Positions 54,291 to 61,869 of a stretch of 64,000 nucleotides of DNA are shown piece after piece. The notes beneath the pieces were generated by a model. That model worked only from the letters and a program-made list of their open reading frames with translations, had not been told where the DNA came from and ran no database searches. Origin of the DNA: Nostoc sp. CHAB 5844 (GTDB lineage Bacteria; Cyanobacteriota; Cyanobacteriia; Cyanobacteriales; Nostocaceae); the NCBI RefSeq assembly GCF_020829595.1, contig NZ_JAIVFW010000028.1, forward strand, positions 28,538 to 92,537, in the 5' to 3' direction. Numbering within the stretch: the stretch's first letter is position 1; each line of letters starts with the position of its first letter. The translations under genes and the position numbers were made by a program.

Positions 54291-55049
54291 TTGCGATCGC
54301 TCCTAGAAGCAGTTGCCAATGGTAAAGTGAGCCTGGATACTGCCCTAGACTCGCTCAAGAACTTAGCCTATGAACCTGTGGGTGAGTTTGCTAAAATCGA
54401 CAACCATCGCGCACTCAGAACTGGTTTCCCGGAAGTAATTTGGGGGCCTGGTAAAACTCCTGAACAAATTGCCCTGATTATTGAGGTAATGCGTCAACGT
54501 AACCCTGTGGTGATGGCTACTCGCATCGAACCATCAGTTTATGCGGTACTGCAATCAAAAGTGCGGGGTTTGCAATATTACGAGTTAGCAAGAATTTGCG
54601 CCATTACTCCCGAAACTATCGAACCACAGTTTTCGGGAATAATTGGTATTCTCTCGGCTGGGACTGCTGACTTACCTGTAGCTGAAGAAGCCGCCGTTAC
54701 CGCCGAACTCTCTGGTTTTCGTGTCCAGCGTCTTTGGGATGTAGGTGTTGCTGGTATTCACCGCTTGCTGAGTAATCGTCACTTGATTGAGTCAGCATCG
54801 GTGTTAATTGTCGTAGCTGGGATGGAAGGTGCTTTACCTAGTGTGGTTGCAGGTTTAGCAGATTGTCCTGTGATTGCTGTTCCTACTAGTATTGGCTATG
54901 GTGCAAGTTTTGGCGGTTTAGCACCTTTATTAACAATGCTGAACTCTTGTGCTGCTGGTGTTGGTGTAGTGAATATTGATAATGGTTTTGGCGCAGCCGT
55001 ATTGGCGGGGCAAATTTTACGGACAGCGGCGAAATTGCAACAAAGTTAA
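54273..55049 (+). CDS. larB: Nickel-pincer cofactor biosynthesis protein LarB
   Basis: 258-residue PurE-related enzyme. In lactate racemase maturation LarB carboxylates and hydrolyses nicotinic acid adenine dinucleotide on the way to the nickel-pincer cofactor. The C-terminal PurE-like domain is visible (GIIGILSAGTADLPVAEEAA, VLIVVAGMEGALPSVVAGLA, AVPTSIGYGASFGGLAPLLT). The N-terminal helical part (LLEAVANGKVSLDTALDSLK) is typical. larA, larC and larE are not in the window. Cyanobacteria often keep larB apart from them. The start codon derives from a heptamer repeat. Confidence 0.92.
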   Translation: MTNDKTLRSLLEAVANGKVSLDTALDSLKNLAYEPVGEFAKIDNHRALRTGFPEVIWGPGKTPEQIALIIEVMRQRNPVVMATRIEPSVYAVLQSKVRGLQYYELARICAITPETIEPQFSGIIGILSAGTADLPVAEEAAVTAELSGFRVQRLWDVGVAGIHRLLSNRHLIESASVLIVVAGMEGALPSVVAGLADCPVIAVPTSIGYGASFGGLAPLLTMLNSCAAGVGVVNIDNGFGAAVLAGQILRTAAKLQQS

Positions 55050-55840
55050 TTTTCTTGACTGTCTACCTCTGTCAGCTTAAGTTGCTGAATATTTTCTGCT
55101 GACAAACCTGTTACTTTAATGACTACTTCATCAGCCACCCCTTCACGTAGAAGATTAATAGCTACAAGGCGAACACCTTCTTCAATACCCATAGCCCGAC
55201 CTTCAGCCCGACCTTCATCCATAAGTGCTTGATAAGTTACTGACTCTTGCATAAGTTCTCTCCGCAGCAACTGTTGAATAACATCTTTATTCAATACTAG
55301 CCCAGCGAGAATAAATGCAGATGCGGCTATATTACTTTGTGTACGCTGGTCGTTGATTTGCGAAATTTGTTGCGCGACTTGTCGCAGTGTCTCAGTACGA
55401 TTATCAGCTTGGCTTAAAACTGCAAAAGGAAGTAAACCTGGAGATTGAAAAAACTTATCTGTCGGTTGTTCCCAAAGGCGAATCACCTGAAAACGATGAA
55501 AAGTATCTTCTAAAGTAAATGTTGTTTGCTGCACTAATTCAGAATTGGTTTGTTGCAGGTAAATTACAACCTGAAGCATTCGCTTTTGCGGAAAACGCCG
55601 ATATACCCGCAATCGATAGTCAATCATCCGAAAGGGAATATCGATTTTTGGCTGAGTCTGGAATTCTAAATGCAGCACCACTTCTTCTGACTGAAGTAAT
55701 ATCAGCGCATCGGCGCGAATTGGCTCTAAAGACAGTTCTGAAGGACTTAATTTAGTTAGGGTTATGGGTTCGCCTAACAACCAAGTAGCAAAATCACTGG
55801 CAAAGTTTTCAACAAGAAATTTGCAGATGCTATCAAACAT
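55046..55840 (-). CDS. Rpn family recombination-promoting nuclease / PD-(D/E)XK protein
   Basis: About 264 residues. The N-terminal nuclease-like fold (about 1-130) shows the PD-(D/E)XK type pattern RADALILLQ then VVLHLEFQTQ (D...ExQ), common in the Rpn/YhgA-like and DUF4351 families. The C-terminal coiled part (LMDEGRAEGRAMGIEEGVRL) is a degenerate repeat, and the tail VADEVVIKVTGLSAENIQQL resembles the DUF4351-type ending. ATG 55840 is preferred to an upstream in-frame ATG (55891) on the basis of the family start MFDSICKFLVENF. The gene ends overlapping the larB stop by 4 bp, convergent. Biological role unclear; relatives are linked to mobile DNA. Confidence 0.87.
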   Translation of the reverse strand: MFDSICKFLVENFASDFATWLLGEPITLTKLSPSELSLEPIRADALILLQSEEVVLHLEFQTQPKIDIPFRMIDYRLRVYRRFPQKRMLQVVIYLQQTNSELVQQTTFTLEDTFHRFQVIRLWEQPTDKFFQSPGLLPFAVLSQADNRTETLRQVAQQISQINDQRTQSNIAASAFILAGLVLNKDVIQQLLRRELMQESVTYQALMDEGRAEGRAMGIEEGVRLVAINLLREGVADEVVIKVTGLSAENIQQLKLTEVDSQEN

Positions 55841-55950
55841 AAAAAACTTTACCAAGTAACGGTGTAGCGAATCTTGAATCCAATCAGCCAAACACTGGAC
55901 ATCCCCTGTATGTAGAGGTTATGACATAAAGGACTTCACGGAGATTTAGT

Positions 55951-56157
55951 ATGAACTACCTCAGCGATTATATGTTTCAGTTGTTTTGGCATTTGCCTAT
56001 GAATGCTATGGTGCTGGCACAACAAATTACTGACCCTAATCTTATCGGACAGGTACAAAAAGCTTGGAATCACTTTATACAGACAGGTCAAATTTGGGCT
56101 TTACTGATTGGTTTGGTGATTGGTTGGCTGTTTCGTAATCTTACCAGCTACGGTTGA
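55951..56157 (+). CDS. Small membrane protein of unknown function
   Basis: 68 residues with a C-terminal membrane helix (about 48-63, IWALLIGLVIGWLFRNL). A Shine-Dalgarno sequence (CACGGAG) lies upstream of ATG 55951. The middle (ITDPNLIGQVQKAWNHFIQT) is amphipathic. Codon use resembles neighbours. It is encoded 60 bp upstream of argH on the same strand, possibly co-transcribed. I recognise no family. Confidence 0.65.
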   Translation: MNYLSDYMFQLFWHLPMNAMVLAQQITDPNLIGQVQKAWNHFIQTGQIWALLIGLVIGWLFRNLTSYG

Positions 56158-56217
56158 CATGAGTGGGGTATAAATAGTAGGGGTTAGAGTATTTGCCTAC
56201 TCCCCATTCCCGTTTTT

Positions 56218-57609
56218 ATGACGCAACAACAAACTTGGAGCCAGCGATTTGAATCAGCACTGCATCCAGCGATCGCTCGTTTTAATGCCAGCATTAATTT
56301 TGATATTGAATTAATCGAATACGACCTGACTGGTTCTCAAGCTCATGCCAAAATGTTGGCGCATACGGGAATAATTTCCCCAGAGGAAGGCGAACAACTC
56401 TTCGCAGGTTTAGAACAAATTCGTCAAGAATATCGTCAAGGTAAATTTCAACCTGGGATTGATGCCGAAGACGTACATTTTGCTGTGGAACGGCGACTGA
56501 CAGAAATTGTCGGCGATGTTGGTAAAAAGTTGCATACGGCGCGATCGCGCAATGACCAAGTAGGTACAGATACTAGGCTTTATCTCCGTGACCAAATCCA
56601 GCAAATTCGCCACCAATTGCGGGAATTTCAACTAGTATTGCTAGATATTGCTGAACAGAATGTTGAAACGCTGATTCCTGGCTACACTCACTTACAACGC
56701 GCCCAACCCTTGAGTTTAGCTCATCACCTTTTGGCATACTTTGAAATGGCGCAGCGAGACTGGGAACGCTTGGGAGATGTCTCCCGCCGAGTCAACATTT
56801 CACCCTTGGGTTGCGGTGCGCTGGCAGGAACTACTTTCCCGATTGACCGCCATTACACAGCTGAACTATTAAAGTTTGATAGTGTTTATGCTAACAGCTT
56901 GGATGGAGTGAGCGATCGCGATTTTGCGATCGAATTTTTGTGTGCGGCCAGCTTAATAATGGTTCACCTCAGCCGTCTTTCCGAAGAAATTATTCTGTGG
57001 GCATCCGAAGAATTTCGCTTTATCACTCTCAAAGATAGCTGTGCAACTGGTTCTAGCATTATGCCCCAAAAGAAAAACCCCGACGTACCAGAGTTAGTGC
57101 GTGGCAAAACCGGGCGTGTCTTTGGTCATCTTCAGGCGATGTTAGTCATTATGAAAGGCTTGCCTTTGGCATATAATAAAGACTTACAAGAAGACAAAGA
57201 AGGTTTATTTGATGGCGTTAATACTGTCAAAGCCTGTATAGAAGCAATGACAATTTTGCTAAACGAAGGATTGGAATTCCGTAGCCAGCGCTTAGGTGAA
57301 GCTGTTGCAGAAGACTTCTCCAATGCTACCGATGTTGCAGATTATCTAGCAGCAAAGGGTGTCCCCTTCCGCGAAGCTTACAATCTTGTGGGCAAAGTAG
57401 TCAAAACTAGTATTGCTGCGGGTAAACTTCTGAAAGACTTGACATTAGAGGAATGGCAACAATTACATCCTGCATTCGCAGCAGATATTTATGATGCGAT
57501 CGCACCTCGTACAGTTGTCGCCGCCCGCAACAGTTACGGCGGCACAGGTTTTGCCCAAGTCAGCAATGCACTAATTGCGGCCCGCACTAAACTAAATTCT
57601 GAAGTCTGA
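56218..57609 (+). CDS. argH: Argininosuccinate lyase
   Basis: 463-residue enzyme that releases arginine and fumarate from argininosuccinate, the last step of arginine synthesis, and is homologous to fumarase and adenylosuccinate lyase. The signature [12 protein letters not shown] (with the catalytic Ser) is intact, as are [13 protein letters not shown] and TPGYTHLQ-like segments ([19 protein letters not shown]). With carB and cphA it completes a nitrogen-storage theme in the window. Length is standard. A hairpin lies in the convergent spacer at its end. Confidence 0.97.
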   Translation: MTQQQTWSQRFESALHPAIARFNASINFDIELIEYDLTGSQAHAKMLAHTGIISPEEGEQLFAGLEQIRQEYRQGKFQPGIDAEDVHFAVERRLTEIVGDVGKKLHTARSRNDQVGTDTRLYLRDQIQQIRHQLREFQLVLLDIAEQNVETLIPGYTHLQRAQPLSLAHHLLAYFEMAQRDWERLGDVSRRVNISPLGCGALAGTTFPIDRHYTAELLKFDSVYANSLDGVSDRDFAIEFLCAASLIMVHLSRLSEEIILWASEEFRFITLKDSCATGSSIMPQKKNPDVPELVRGKTGRVFGHLQAMLVIMKGLPLAYNKDLQEDKEGLFDGVNTVKACIEAMTILLNEGLEFRSQRLGEAVAEDFSNATDVADYLAAKGVPFREAYNLVGKVVKTSIAAGKLLKDLTLEEWQQLHPAFAADIYDAIAPRTVVAARNSYGGTGFAQVSNALIAARTKLNSEV

Positions 57610-57713
57610 AGTCTGAAGTCTGAAATTATTTCCTATCCTTTCTTTGGAAATACTCAAGCGAACCGCCTTTATTCTTCATACTTCACACTTCACATTTCAT
57701 ACTTCAAAAAATA

Positions 57714-57735
57714 AGGGCGTACATTTGTACGCCCT
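57714..57735 (-). terminator. Terminator downstream of the small basic protein gene
   Basis: AGGGCGTAC pairs perfectly with GTACGCCCT around a 4-base loop. On the minus strand it is followed by TTATTTTTT, so it ends the small basic protein gene. It may also serve argH from the other side. Confidence 0.82.
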
Positions 57736-57778
57736 CAAAATTAGAATCACTGAAAAAATCCGAAATTAAGTAGACAAC

Positions 57779-57943
57779 TTATTCAGCATCAATTGCTGCT
57801 GCGCCCTCATCTTCCTCATTCTTCGGTGGTCTTTGCTGGAACCTTCTCTGCATTCTTCCCGTTGTAGTCCGTTTACGAAACTTTCTGGCGTATGCCTGGT
57901 TCCGTAGCGCCTTTTCTTTTTTCGGGTTACGGCGCTTTGCCAT
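57779..57943 (-). CDS. Small basic protein of unknown function
   Basis: 54 residues, very rich in Arg/Lys (MAKRRNPKKEKALRNQAYAR, KFRKRTTTGRMQRRFQQRPP) with an acidic tail (KNEEDEGAAAIDAE). The frame is open 14 codons further upstream, but ATG 57943 is preferred because MAKRRNPKKEKA is a natural basic start and is preceded by GTGAAC-type purines (AGGTGAAC). It looks like a small ribosomal- or nucleic-acid-binding protein, but I recognise no family. The terminator behind it supports a real gene. Confidence 0.75.
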   Translation of the reverse strand: MAKRRNPKKEKALRNQAYARKFRKRTTTGRMQRRFQQRPPKNEEDEGAAAIDAE

Positions 57944-58960
57944 GTTCACCTCATTAATAAACAACAAAAAAGATAAACTAGGCATCTCTTAGGCATTATC
58001 AGCTACTAATGCTGATGCTGTTGATCTGATTTTCCCCTAGTTTAACAGTCTAACTACTTTATTTGAACAACATATAATTATAACATCTTAATTTTAATTA
58101 TGTCAATATAGATTTTTCGATTCTTTCTTGAATTCGCTCAAGTTCAAAGACTAAAATAATAGTTACAAGGCAAAATATTCTTAAATTAAAATACATATAA
58201 AATTTTCTATGTAATAGTTAAAAATTCCAAAATAAGTGAGAATTATGGATATTTTAGTTTGAAATTCCTAGGATAACTTCTTTAGAAGTAGTTGGCGATC
58301 GCTCACTCAAAATTAATAATTTTATTTAGATAATTTGGGAATTTATTTCCACAAGTAAATAGAAAAACTAAATTAAACCAATCTTGAGATTGCCGGGTTT
58401 CGACACTTCGACAAAGCTCAGTGATCACTGCGCTCAACCCTCTTTTAGTCAGGCTACCGAGCATTGAGCGAAGTCGAAATGCGTCTTCTAAATAATTGTG
58501 TCTACCTACTTAAATCAATTATTGACAATAATTTACATTTCCATTAATAAAATTTCTCATATAATATTACTTATTTATTCGCTTAGAGAAAATAATGTAT
58601 ATAGGAATACCAAAACTTTCTTTTAACCAAATGCTAAAATTAAGCTATCATACAAAAACTGTTAGATGATATTTGAAAAATATCAAGTATTTTGCTTGAT
58701 GTTCTGAGTCTACGCCAGCCATAAGTCAACAGTTTTCTGTTAGCCAAGCCTTACGGCAATTCCTCTTTGGAAAGAACTAACTGAAAGATTGTAGATTTAA
58801 ATACTTACTCATTAATGAAAGGAAGGTTGGTATAAATGTAGACGTATATTCAATTACTAAGTAATTCAGCAAATACTTTTCAAATATCCTCTAGAAATAA
58901 AATCCCAAAGCACAAGCATCTTTGTGTGAAACAAACCTCAATAATTAGCTAGTTGAGTAA
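57944..58960. other. Long AT-rich gene-free region
   Basis: About 1 kb without a plausible gene on either strand. It contains a GCGATCGC site (about 58294) and a repeat at 58395-58480 with GGTTTCGACACTTCGACAAAG and TTGAGCGAAGTCGAAATG, the type of word also found at about 1765. No tRNA, 6S-type RNA or riboswitch was recognised. The final 130 bases before the Nudix gene probably hold its promoter. Confidence 0.5.
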
Positions 58961-59500
58961 ATGCGAGTGCAGGAAATAAAAAAACATAACATCAATATTT
59001 TCAGCTTGAACGTTCTGGCTTTTTTTGCAGCAGTTGTCCAGTCTACACGCGGTTTATGGCGCTATGGACAAACAGTATTAGGTATTATCTTCCGTCATCC
59101 TATTACTGGTACAAGTATTATTCCGATATTACCCGATGGTCGAATTGTCTTAATTCGGCGGCGAGATAATGGTCTTTGGTCATTACCAGGAGGAATGGTG
59201 GACTGGGGAGAAGACATTCCTAGTACAGTCCGCCGAGAATTGTTAGAGGAAACTGGACTGGAGTTATTAGAAATTAAGCGTTTAGTAGGTGTTTATTCTG
59301 CACCAGACCGCGATCCTAGAATTCATTCGATTTGTGTTGTGGTAGAAGCAGAAGTACAAGGGAATATGGAAATTCAAGATGGTTTAGAAGTCATGGAAAT
59401 CCAAGCTTTCTCTCCCAGTACTTTACCGAGTGGGCCGATGTCTCATGACCATTCCCGACAGATGCAAGACTACTTAAATGGTTTGACGACACTAGCGTAA
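58961..59500 (+). CDS. Nudix hydrolase with N-terminal hydrophobic segment
   Basis: 179 residues. A complete Nudix box (GGMVDWGEDIPSTVRREL, then LEETGL, about 86-108) lies in the middle. The preceding SIIPILPDGRIVLIRRRDNGLWSLPGG is typical. The N-terminal 25 residues contain a short hydrophobic stretch (FSLNVLAFFAAVVQ) that could be a membrane association, unusual for a Nudix protein. The C-terminus (GPMSHDHSRQMQDYL) contains a His-rich patch. The substrate is unknown. Confidence 0.88.
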   Translation: MRVQEIKKHNINIFSLNVLAFFAAVVQSTRGLWRYGQTVLGIIFRHPITGTSIIPILPDGRIVLIRRRDNGLWSLPGGMVDWGEDIPSTVRRELLEETGLELLEIKRLVGVYSAPDRDPRIHSICVVVEAEVQGNMEIQDGLEVMEIQAFSPSTLPSGPMSHDHSRQMQDYLNGLTTLA

Positions 59501-59587
59501 CAATATTTTAGATTTTAGCTCGGCTATTTAATTGCAAAATCCAATATAAAAACTACAATCAGCTATGATGTAGCTTTTATATATAAG

Positions 59588-60403
59588 ATGGATACGCTAT
59601 TACGTAACTCCCGCAGAAAGCTGTCGCAAGGATTGTTATTCTGGAGTGAGGCTGGTCAAGGCATTCCCGTGGTTTTGTTACATGGTGCTTGGAACGATAG
59701 CAGCCAATGGTCAAATGTTATGGAAAAACTGGCGCAAAACTTTCATTGCTTTGCACCAGACTTATTAGGCTTTGGTGAGTCTGACAAGCCTAAAATTCAT
59801 CATTCAATTGATTTGCAAGTAGAATCTATAGCTGAACTACTACAAGCATTGAGACTAGAAAGAGTATATTTAGTAGGCCATTCTGTTGGTGGCTGGATTG
59901 TAGCTAGCTATGCTTTAAAATATCCAGAGCAAGTTGAAGGTTTGGTACTGTTAGCACCAGAAGGTGTAACAATAGAACAACAAGAAAAACGTTGGCAGGA
60001 AATGCGAAAATTAGTGGAGCTTTCACCACTATTCGTCAAAATTTTAAAATTTCTCCGACCATTAACTAAAATGTTGGGTTGGCAAGAGAAAATTGAGCAA
60101 GACTTAGAACAACGTCAAATTTGGTTGCAATATCCAACAGCTTGTCAGCTATTATTTCAAAGACAGACACCAGAAATTAAAGCAGAGTTACTGCAAGATA
60201 AATTGCATTTAATTGAAGTTCCAGTTTTAATTTTGCAAGGTGGACAAGATACTTCAGACGCTGTATTTCAAAGCCAAACTTATAAACAATTAATTCCGCA
60301 AGTAGATTTTAAATTAGTGGCCCATGCTGGCAATGATTTACCAGAAGCGTGTGCTGGAATTGTGGCTGAAGAAGTTCGTGATTTTATTAAACTATTAAAC
60401 TAA
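59588..60403 (+). CDS. Alpha/beta-hydrolase fold protein
   Basis: 271-residue hydrolase. The oxyanion-hole HGAWNDSSQW and nucleophile elbow GHSVGGW (Ser about 100) are clear, and an acidic residue sits in LILQGGQDTSD. At the position of the catalytic His, homologues have GHD(L/F)PE, while here the sequence reads AHAGNDLPE: the expected His is Asn, with a His three residues earlier. The enzyme may be shifted or impaired. It is a stand-alone gene, and its substrate (ester, epoxide or lactone) is unknown. The stop is next to a PIN-gene remnant on the other strand. Confidence 0.87.
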   Translation: MDTLLRNSRRKLSQGLLFWSEAGQGIPVVLLHGAWNDSSQWSNVMEKLAQNFHCFAPDLLGFGESDKPKIHHSIDLQVESIAELLQALRLERVYLVGHSVGGWIVASYALKYPEQVEGLVLLAPEGVTIEQQEKRWQEMRKLVELSPLFVKILKFLRPLTKMLGWQEKIEQDLEQRQIWLQYPTACQLLFQRQTPEIKAELLQDKLHLIEVPVLILQGGQDTSDAVFQSQTYKQLIPQVDFKLVAHAGNDLPEACAGIVAEEVRDFIKLLN

Positions 60404-60607
60404 TTTATTGAGAGTTTGCTGCCAATCAGCTATAAATATTCCTTCACTTTCAAATCGTGATATGTGTTTCAAGTTTGTTGTCAAAACTGTAACTCTATCA
60501 AAAATTTTCAGTTGCAAAATCGCTTGAGCAGCAAGAATTACATCCCCATCTAATACCATTTCACAAAAAATTTGATGCAAATGTAGTAGCGCGACAAGCT
60601 TAATTTG
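60395..60607 (-). pseudogene. C-terminal fragment of a PIN-domain toxin gene
   Basis: The minus-strand frame reads LVALLHLHQIFCEMVLDGDV, ILAAQAILQLKIFDRVTVLT and TNLKHISRFESEGI. It contains the PIN-domain third acidic motif (GDVILAAQA) and TTN-x-HLSRF ending typical of VapC-like nucleases. A TAA closes the frame just upstream (about 60605) and the N-terminal half is absent. The nominal ATG at 60580 is internal. It converges on the hydrolase gene with a 9-bp overlap. Confidence 0.65.
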
Positions 60608-60832
60608 TTAGGTAGAGTAATCATAAGATAGTTTAATTTTGGATTTTCTAGATTTTTAACCCAACGTTTTAAGGATGACGCGCTAGTAGGTTGGGTTGAG
60701 GAACGAAACCCAACGCCTCAAAGTCTTGTATATGTTGGGTTTCACTGCGTTCAACCCAACCTACGCATCTATCTCATTATTTTCGTAAATGGGTATAAGC
60801 TATCATTGCTTGCTTTTGTCTTTCTTAGTAAG
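60404..60832. repeat. Remnant and palindrome spacer before coaX
   Basis: Beyond the PIN remnant, 60686-60764 is a nested palindrome: GTAGGTTGGGTTGA pairs with TCAACCCAACCTAC, enclosing GAAACCCAAC paired with GTTGGGTTTC. The same GTAGGTTGGGTT core lies inside the element at 18381 and in a degenerate form near 29010. Confidence 0.7.
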
Positions 60833-61606
60833 TCAATATAGATTATAAGACGTTGCTATTCCCCAAAAAATTAAATTGGGTTCTACAATCAAACGGGCTG
60901 CAATTTCAGGATATAAGGTTTGCATATAATTCATTAATAATGTGCGATCGCCTCCTTTAATTGCTACTTTACTCTCAGGAAATAAATCCCACCAGGCAGT
61001 AATAAAATCTTTAATTCCTGCTATTAAAGTATAAATTACTCCACTTTGAATTGCTTCTGGTGTATTCAGTGCAAAACGTGGCGGTAAAGATGTGATTTGC
61101 GTTTCTAACTGAGGTAATTGTTCTGTTTTTTGATTTAAACTCGTAAACTGTAAACCTAGTCCTGGCAAAATTGCACCGCCAACTAAAGATTGCTGACTAT
61201 CTGCGCCTGTAAAAGTGAGTGCAGTTCCTGCATCAATTACTAACATCGGAAATCCCCACTTTGTCCCTGCACCCCACAAAGCTAAAGCACGGTCAATTCC
61301 TAATGTGGGATATGTATTTTTCAGAGGTACATTCTCTAAAGTAAGTACCCGAACATTGGGGTAAGTTTGCCAAAGTGCTGTTTGGCTGGGAACGACGGAA
61401 GCAATGACTAGGGGAAGGGGACAGGGACAAAGAAAAATCTCTGCTGGGAAATCATCTGGGGTTTGACCGTTACCCAACTGCTGTATAACTAAATCAGGTA
61501 GATAGTCTGTATTCCAGGTACAGTTAAGGTTTTCGCCTACGAATAACGCCCAATGCAGTCGGGAATTACCTATCTCCAAAGCCAGCCAAGGTTTTTGTGT
61601 ATGCAT
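60833..61606 (-). CDS. coaX: Type III pantothenate kinase
   Basis: 257-residue ASKHA-fold kinase phosphorylating pantothenate, the first step of CoA synthesis. Motifs: [10 protein letters not shown] at the N-terminus (family DxGNT; the first Asp is Glu here), [14 protein letters not shown] and [14 protein letters not shown]. Upstream in-frame ATG 61645 would add 13 residues; ATG 61606 ([14 protein letters not shown]) is preferred. Its expected promoter side faces the flv3 gene, with a repeat island between them. The remaining active-site motifs appear intact. Confidence 0.92.
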   Translation of the reverse strand: MHTQKPWLALEIGNSRLHWALFVGENLNCTWNTDYLPDLVIQQLGNGQTPDDFPAEIFLCPCPLPLVIASVVPSQTALWQTYPNVRVLTLENVPLKNTYPTLGIDRALALWGAGTKWGFPMLVIDAGTALTFTGADSQQSLVGGAILPGLGLQFTSLNQKTEQLPQLETQITSLPPRFALNTPEAIQSGVIYTLIAGIKDFITAWWDLFPESKVAIKGGDRTLLMNYMQTLYPEIAARLIVEPNLIFWGIATSYNLY

Positions 61607-61621
61607 ATTGCCCGAACGAAT

Positions 61622-61750
61622 AGAATTCGCGGCTATACAAACCAAGTCCGCCTGCGCGGACTAAGGCAGAATCAAGGGTTTTAAACCCACGCACCCACGC
61701 AGGCGGGTTTTGCCTGTGTAGCTGCGACTTCCAGTCGCTTAGTGCAAAAT
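61622..61750. repeat. GC-rich repeat island between coaX and flv3
   Basis: GAATTCGCGGCTATACAAAC, AAGTCCGCCTGCGCGGACT and GTGTAGCTGCGACTTCCAGTCG form hairpins. The same words occur in reverse orientation at 35423-35632, so the two islands are related copies. Confidence 0.65.
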
Positions 61751-61774
61751 CTAAGTATGCGCGGTTTCACACTT

Positions 61775-61800
61775 TTGACATATTTAAGTTTTTTAATAAA
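61775..61800 (+). promoter_or_regulatory. Weak candidate promoter upstream of flv3
   Basis: TTGACA at 61775-61780 is followed by AT-rich DNA. A TAATAA-like -10 lies 14 bases further (61795-61800), a short spacing, so support is limited. It lies 70-95 bp upstream of the flv3 start. Promoters of this gene class are light-responsive in relatives. Confidence 0.25.
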
Positions 61801-61869
61801 AATTTACATTTAAATTGTGTCAAAATAGAACAAGAGGCATAAATACTCATTGTGTTAAGGAGGGGAGTT

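Noticed and set aside
54273..55049. Annotation as PurE (AIR carboxylase)
   Set aside because: Only the C-terminal half is PurE-like. The N-terminal helical extension and overall length fit LarB.
61775..61869. Possible HLR1 (RpaB-binding) site upstream of flv3
   Set aside because: Only one TTTACA half-site is clear. The second half does not match, so a direct RpaB site is not supported.
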